DNA of 64,000 nt, from positions 558,001 through 622,000 of the forward strand of contig JAGTJL010000011.1 in assembly GCA_020746875.1 (NCBI GenBank). The letters are read 5' to 3'. The position numbers and the translations under genes were made by a program. The DNA comes from Rhexocercosporidium sp. MPI-PUGE-AT-0058 (taxonomy: Eukaryota; Ascomycota; Leotiomycetes; Helotiales). Below, one piece after another: positions 59,779 to 64,000 of this stretch. The notes under the pieces are model-generated. The model made no database searches and had not been told where the DNA came from. It saw only the letters and a program-made list of their open reading frames with translations. Each line of letters opens with the position of its first letter. Position 1 is the stretch's first letter.

Positions 59779-62562
59779 ATGCTACCACTATACATTCTAC
59801 TCCTCGGCTACACCTCAATAGCATGGGCTTCGTTAAATGACCCTTCGGACTTTTGCTTTGGAGGCTGCGAAGTCGCTCTCAGGATCTTCACATTCAACTC
59901 GTCGTCCAAACAGAACCAGAATCAGTCCCTTTCACAAGCACAACAAGAATGTGCCAATGCCTTCAAGATCCCCTCCTTGTACTTATGTTTAAGGACCTTC
60001 TGTACAGAAGATGAACGAATCAGAGGCTTGAAGCAGAAGAATGAGACGTGTGAGAGAGAATCAGGTGTTAGCCTTCCACGTTTTGAGATTGTGGATGAGT
60101 ATGGGGACGAGGATGTTAGGCGCTTAAGATCGCTGGGCAGGGAGGAGATGAAGGAGGAGATGAAGGCGGGGAGAGGGACGCATATGGTGTTGAGTGAGGT
60201 TGTTGTGCTGGAGAGGGAGGTTTGGCGATTGGGGTTTAGGACTTTGGTTAGTGAAGACTCCACTCTCTTGAGTACGTGGGATGGTGATCTTACTTTGTGA
60301 ATTCAGGATGCGGCTTATTTCGAGACGAGGATTCATAATCTCTATGGGTAAGTGGATCTGTTTAATCCGAACACATAGGGCTAAATTTAAAGCAGTTGTG
60401 CCATGTACTTCTTCTGGGTCGTAGTTGTCGTCATAGGTCTTTCCTCCCACATCGGACAATATCTCTTATCCTCACGACACCACAATACTAAATGGCAATC
60501 CCTACCTCACGACGACAATGATGCCATGGACGAGCCAACTACGAAATGGAAAAGAAGTCTGTTCGACAAGCCGTATACTTTACTGAAGAGATACGTCACA
60601 GTCCCGGCTACTTTCGGCTACAAACGATCGCAGAATGTTAGGTGGTGCACCATCCCTACTCGCGTTCAGAGTCTTACTATCGGAGCTTTCGTGGTGATTA
60701 ATATTGTGCTGTGTTCTTGCAGTTATCGTATTTTTGCGGATAACATGTAGTATGTTTATTCCCTCCTTTATTCATTTCATCCATATGTGCATATATCCAT
60801 ACATACCGAGAGTCCAATTCCTGACGCTAACCTTCCACCAGCTGGCCCCGTATGTCAGACCAAGCATTACGCTACTTCGCCGACAGGACAGGCATCATCT
60901 CAACAGCCAATCTACCCCTCATCTGGGCATTCGGCATACGAAACAATACTCTCCTCTGGCTCACAGGGTGGGATTTCGCAACGTATAATAATTTCCATCG
61001 GTGGGTTGCGAGGGTTTCAACGATTGAGGCAGTGTTGCATTCAGTCGCTTATACTGTCATGATTTTGGCTGGTATGTTTTGTTCGTGTTAGGAGGGGTAG
61101 TGCAATGCGAATGGGGGTTTGTGATTTGGCTAACTTGCTGGTGCAGGAGAGGCATCGATCAAGGAGGCTTGGGCTTATTACCTTACTTATTATGAAGCAA
61201 AGTACTTTGTCAATGGTGTCTTTGTAAGTTCGGAACGTTCCAATTTGGTATAAGCCTGGGCTAACGGCATGTCATGTCATGTAGGCTACTATATTCATGG
61301 TTGCGATTCTCGTCGTCTCCGTCTATCCACTACGAAGGAACTTCTACGAAATCTTCCTCTTGCTACACATAGTTCTCTCAATCTTCGTCATCATCACCAT
61401 GTATTAGTAAGTCAATTATTCACCTGTCAACCCACCCACTCTCTTCGGCTCTCCACTCAGCACTCACCAACCCTCCAGCCATGTCGAGATTTTCCCCGGC
61501 TACACCACCTACATCTGGCCCTGCATCTTCATCTGGATCTTCGACCGTGCCCTCCGCCTTCTCAGAATCCTCTTCTTCAACGCACAATTCTGGAGCACCA
61601 AAGCACTCACAACGTACGACCCAAAAACGAACATTATCCGCACGACCGTCCCGCATGCTTCATCATTCATCAAGCCCAGACCGGGAACGTTCTATTACAT
61701 ATACACCTTCAACAGCTGGAAATTCTGGGAGAACCACCCCTTTACACTCGCTTATTCGACACCAGAAACATCACCATCGGAGCACTCGTCATTGAATTCT
61801 ACATCGCTCTCACTCGGAACGATTACTCCCCCGCGAAGAACTACATCACCTAGCAATACCAACTCCCAACTAGACTCAATAACCCAATCCCCCGAATCAG
61901 CAGCACTTCTCTCCTCCTCCACCTTCTCAGAGCCCTCCTCACCATCCCTAAGCTTCCTAATCCGCCCCTACAAAGGCTTCACATCCCGTCTCCGCAACTC
62001 CGCCTCCACCTTACAATCCTTCACCACCCACCCCATCCTCATTGAAGGCCCATACGGTGAAACACAACCACTTCACAAGTATGAGACCATCCTGTTCGTT
62101 GTCGGCGGGACTGGTATCGCTGTCCCGCTTTCGTACTTGAGTACGCTGCTGGGTGGAGAGGCGAGGACGAGAGAAGTGAGGATCGTGTGGGCGGTGCGAG
62201 AGCGGGGGTTTCTTGTTGATGTGTTACGCTCGGATTTTAGGGCTGCGTGTGGTGGTGAGGATGGGGATGTTGAGGGGGGAAAGATGTTGGTGAGGGCTTT
62301 TGTTACTCGTAGGGAAAATGGAAGGAAGGATGATGAGGTTGAGGAGGATATAGGGAAGAGGAGAGGTGTCGAGGTCTTGAGGGGTAGACCAAATGTCTAT
62401 GAGGAAGTCGAGAATGTGGTTCAGGAGGCGGGAGATGGATCACTGGCTGTGGTGGCGTGTGGACCCGGTATGATGGCTGATGATACGAGGAAGGCTGTTG
62501 TTGAGATGCTGGGAAGGGGGTATGGGAGGGTTGAATATTTTGAAGAGAGCTTTAATTGGTGA
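59779..62562 (+). CDS. FRE-type ferric reductase (flavocytochrome)
   Basis: Seven exons: 59779-60246, 60307-60347, 60396-60749, 60842-61071, 61147-61223, 61285-61406 and 61479-62562; 791 aa, in frame. A signal peptide and a Cys-containing extracellular N-terminus (FCFGGCEVAL, CLRTFC) precede the ferric-reductase membrane domain. Paired haem histidines are visible in FHRWVARVSTIEAVLHSVAY and IFLLLHIVLSIF. The FAD motif is HPFTLAYS, the NADPH loop VVGGTGIAVPLSYL, and the C-terminal CGPGMMADDTR is typical of FRE/NOX flavoproteins. FRE proteins pass electrons from cytosolic NADPH across the plasma membrane to reduce Fe(III) or Cu(II). A Ser/Thr-rich insert of about 75 residues follows HPFT in the FAD domain. 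The upstream GATA site suggests iron repression. Confidence 0.93.
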
Positions 62563-64000
62563 TTTAGGTTTTGCATTTAGACTTGGATGGCATAAAGAGG
62601 AGAGGGTGTAGGTAGTGTAGTGTACTGAGAGGTATTATGGACTTGGACAGATGGATAGATACACGCAAATGAAATGAGAAAAGTCACTCCATTCTGAGTG
62701 CGAAATGGGCATCGAGCTATTGGTGTTGACAAAAGTGGTTTGTTGTTGATAAGGCCAGTTGAGAAAAAGTAAAAATCTCCAACTCCACTCGACCTTTCTT
62801 ATAAAGCCGATTGCCTCTCCGTCTATCATCCCCTGAACAGAACCCCGCTCCCATAACCTTAACATCCCTCCATCCGCATATCACACCCGACGTCCTATAC
62901 TCAAAAATAGCAGCAACGGAATCCTCAATTCTCGTCTAATCCTCCGCCCCTCCCATAGATATTATCTAGGACCCATCCCACATGCCTCTTCTCGGTAAGC
63001 ACACCTCCCCTTCTGACAAGTGCAGTCAAAAATAAGTATAAGCCTCCGCGAAATCATACTTCGATGTATTGTAGAGATCTCGTCCGTGAAGTGCTCCCTC
63101 AACATGCAGTGACCAAAAACGAAGTTCTTATTCGCTTCGCGCCACTTCTCCTCTCCCAAGCAAATAGTACCCCAATTGTGCAAATAGTCATTTCTAACCG
63201 AGATGCTTGAATTGTGGTTGCACTGTTCTGAAGCTATATGAGAGATTAGCACCGAAACAGAAATAGGGCAGCAGCTATAAACTGGAGAGAACATCTGATT
63301 GCGAGACTACATCGCGGAGCAACTAGGTCTGCAATATTCAATCATAGCATACTGTTTAGTAGCAACGCGTCTTGATGGTACCATAAGGCGGAGTACTCTA
63401 AATTATGGTACTTGAATTAAGATTGCTTTGGTCCAAAATGCATGAACAGCAGCATTGGATTGAGACGAGTCAGTCCTATAGAAAACGCCATGCGCAATAA
63501 CTTCTGCAGAAAGCCTCTGTGGCGCAGGGTAGTGCTGGCTGCTGCTCCGTCAGCGGTAAGTTTGCGAGGCTTTCAAACGAGAGACTTTAGGGCTACAATT
63601 TTTTACTTAGCTTTTCTAGTTCCTCGCAACATATCAACCAAGAAAATAATTTCAATTCTTTTGGCGGTCGACAGCTGTTGCGCGAGTCGTTCTTGTGAAT
63701 CTCTCAGAGTACCTAGATAACCTACCTAATTCTAGGTGTCACGCACAAAGGTGCCAGAAGATACAATGGTTGAGTTTTGGGGCCAGACCACTAGCCACGT
63801 CAAAAGTTGAAATTTTCTTTGAAAGAGCTACGCTGACTGCTGCCTTCACGGAGCTTGTCTTTTCAAGTGGGATGGAGGTGAGGATTTGGGTCACGTGCTA
63901 TGCTGCCAGCTCACTTGCTATTGAGCTGTTGTCAGACAGTTCTAATGTTGAGTCTTATAAATAACCGATCTGGATATATGCCTGAAAGCTAGTTAACTTT
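62563..64000. other. Intergenic, no gene recognised
   Basis: Downstream of the ferric reductase to the window end. Open frames of up to 110 codons occur on both strands without ATG-supported homology, motifs or intron signals. A gene could begin beyond the window. Confidence 0.5.

Noticed and set aside
57700..62562. Secondary-metabolite cluster around the LaeA-like gene
   Set aside because: No polyketide synthase, peptide synthetase, terpene synthase or cytochrome P450 gene is visible nearby, so the methyltransferase is treated as standing alone.

Overview
The window reads as nuclear DNA of a filamentous ascomycete (Pezizomycotina). The genes carry 45-120 nt spliceosomal introns with GTANGT-like donors, CTNA[CT] branch points and [CT]AG acceptors. 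The families are typical of filamentous fungi: GH18, GH76, a LaeA-like methyltransferase, a ferric reductase and a HET-domain relic. The middle is an AT-rich, TpA-rich block of dead transposons of the kind made by repeat-induced point mutation (RIP). A Leotiomycete is my guess, but nothing here proves the class.

Left gene-rich arm (about 1-18,650). In order: acetoacetyl-CoA synthetase (+), a secreted GH18 chitinase-like enzyme (-), a multi-pass membrane protein of unknown function (-), a mitochondrial HAD IIA hydrolase of the YKR070W/CECR5 type (+), a monoacylglycerol-lipase-like hydrolase (-), a broken NmrA-like gene with two in-frame TAG codons (+), an amidase-signature enzyme (-) and a GH76 endo-alpha-1,6-mannanase-like protein (+).

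AT-rich block (about 18,650-53,000). There are no intact genes, but the layers can be separated. A piggyBac-like DNA transposon appears bounded by a perfect 32-bp inverted repeat (22,230-22,261 and 44,460-44,491). Its interior is split by a 12.7-kb Ty3/gypsy element (22,579-35,300) and a 7.5-kb Ty1/copia-like element (36,178-43,650); the remaining pieces add up to about 2 kb. To its right lies a 7.4-kb Ty3/gypsy element (44,689-52,099) with a perfect GTTTA target duplication, inserted into a 3' fragment of a second copy in opposite orientation. Two GC-richer solo LTRs (30,767-31,084 and 47,414-47,670) and two tiny TG...CA elements (19,173-19,291 and 52,909-52,978) all have perfect 5-bp target duplications.

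Right gene-rich arm (about 53,000-64,000). A truncated HET-domain C-terminus sits on the border. It is followed by a small cysteine-containing secreted protein (-), a secreted HExxH metallopeptidase-like protein (+) whose gene model needs an 11-nt microexon, a LaeA-like methyltransferase (+) with four very small exons, and an FRE-type ferric reductase (+) with an ATCTGATAA iron-GATA site close upstream.

The genes do not form one pathway or operon. They look like independent housekeeping, secreted-hydrolase and regulatory genes on both sides of a transposon block. Exon coordinates were worked out by hand from splice signals and reading frame.
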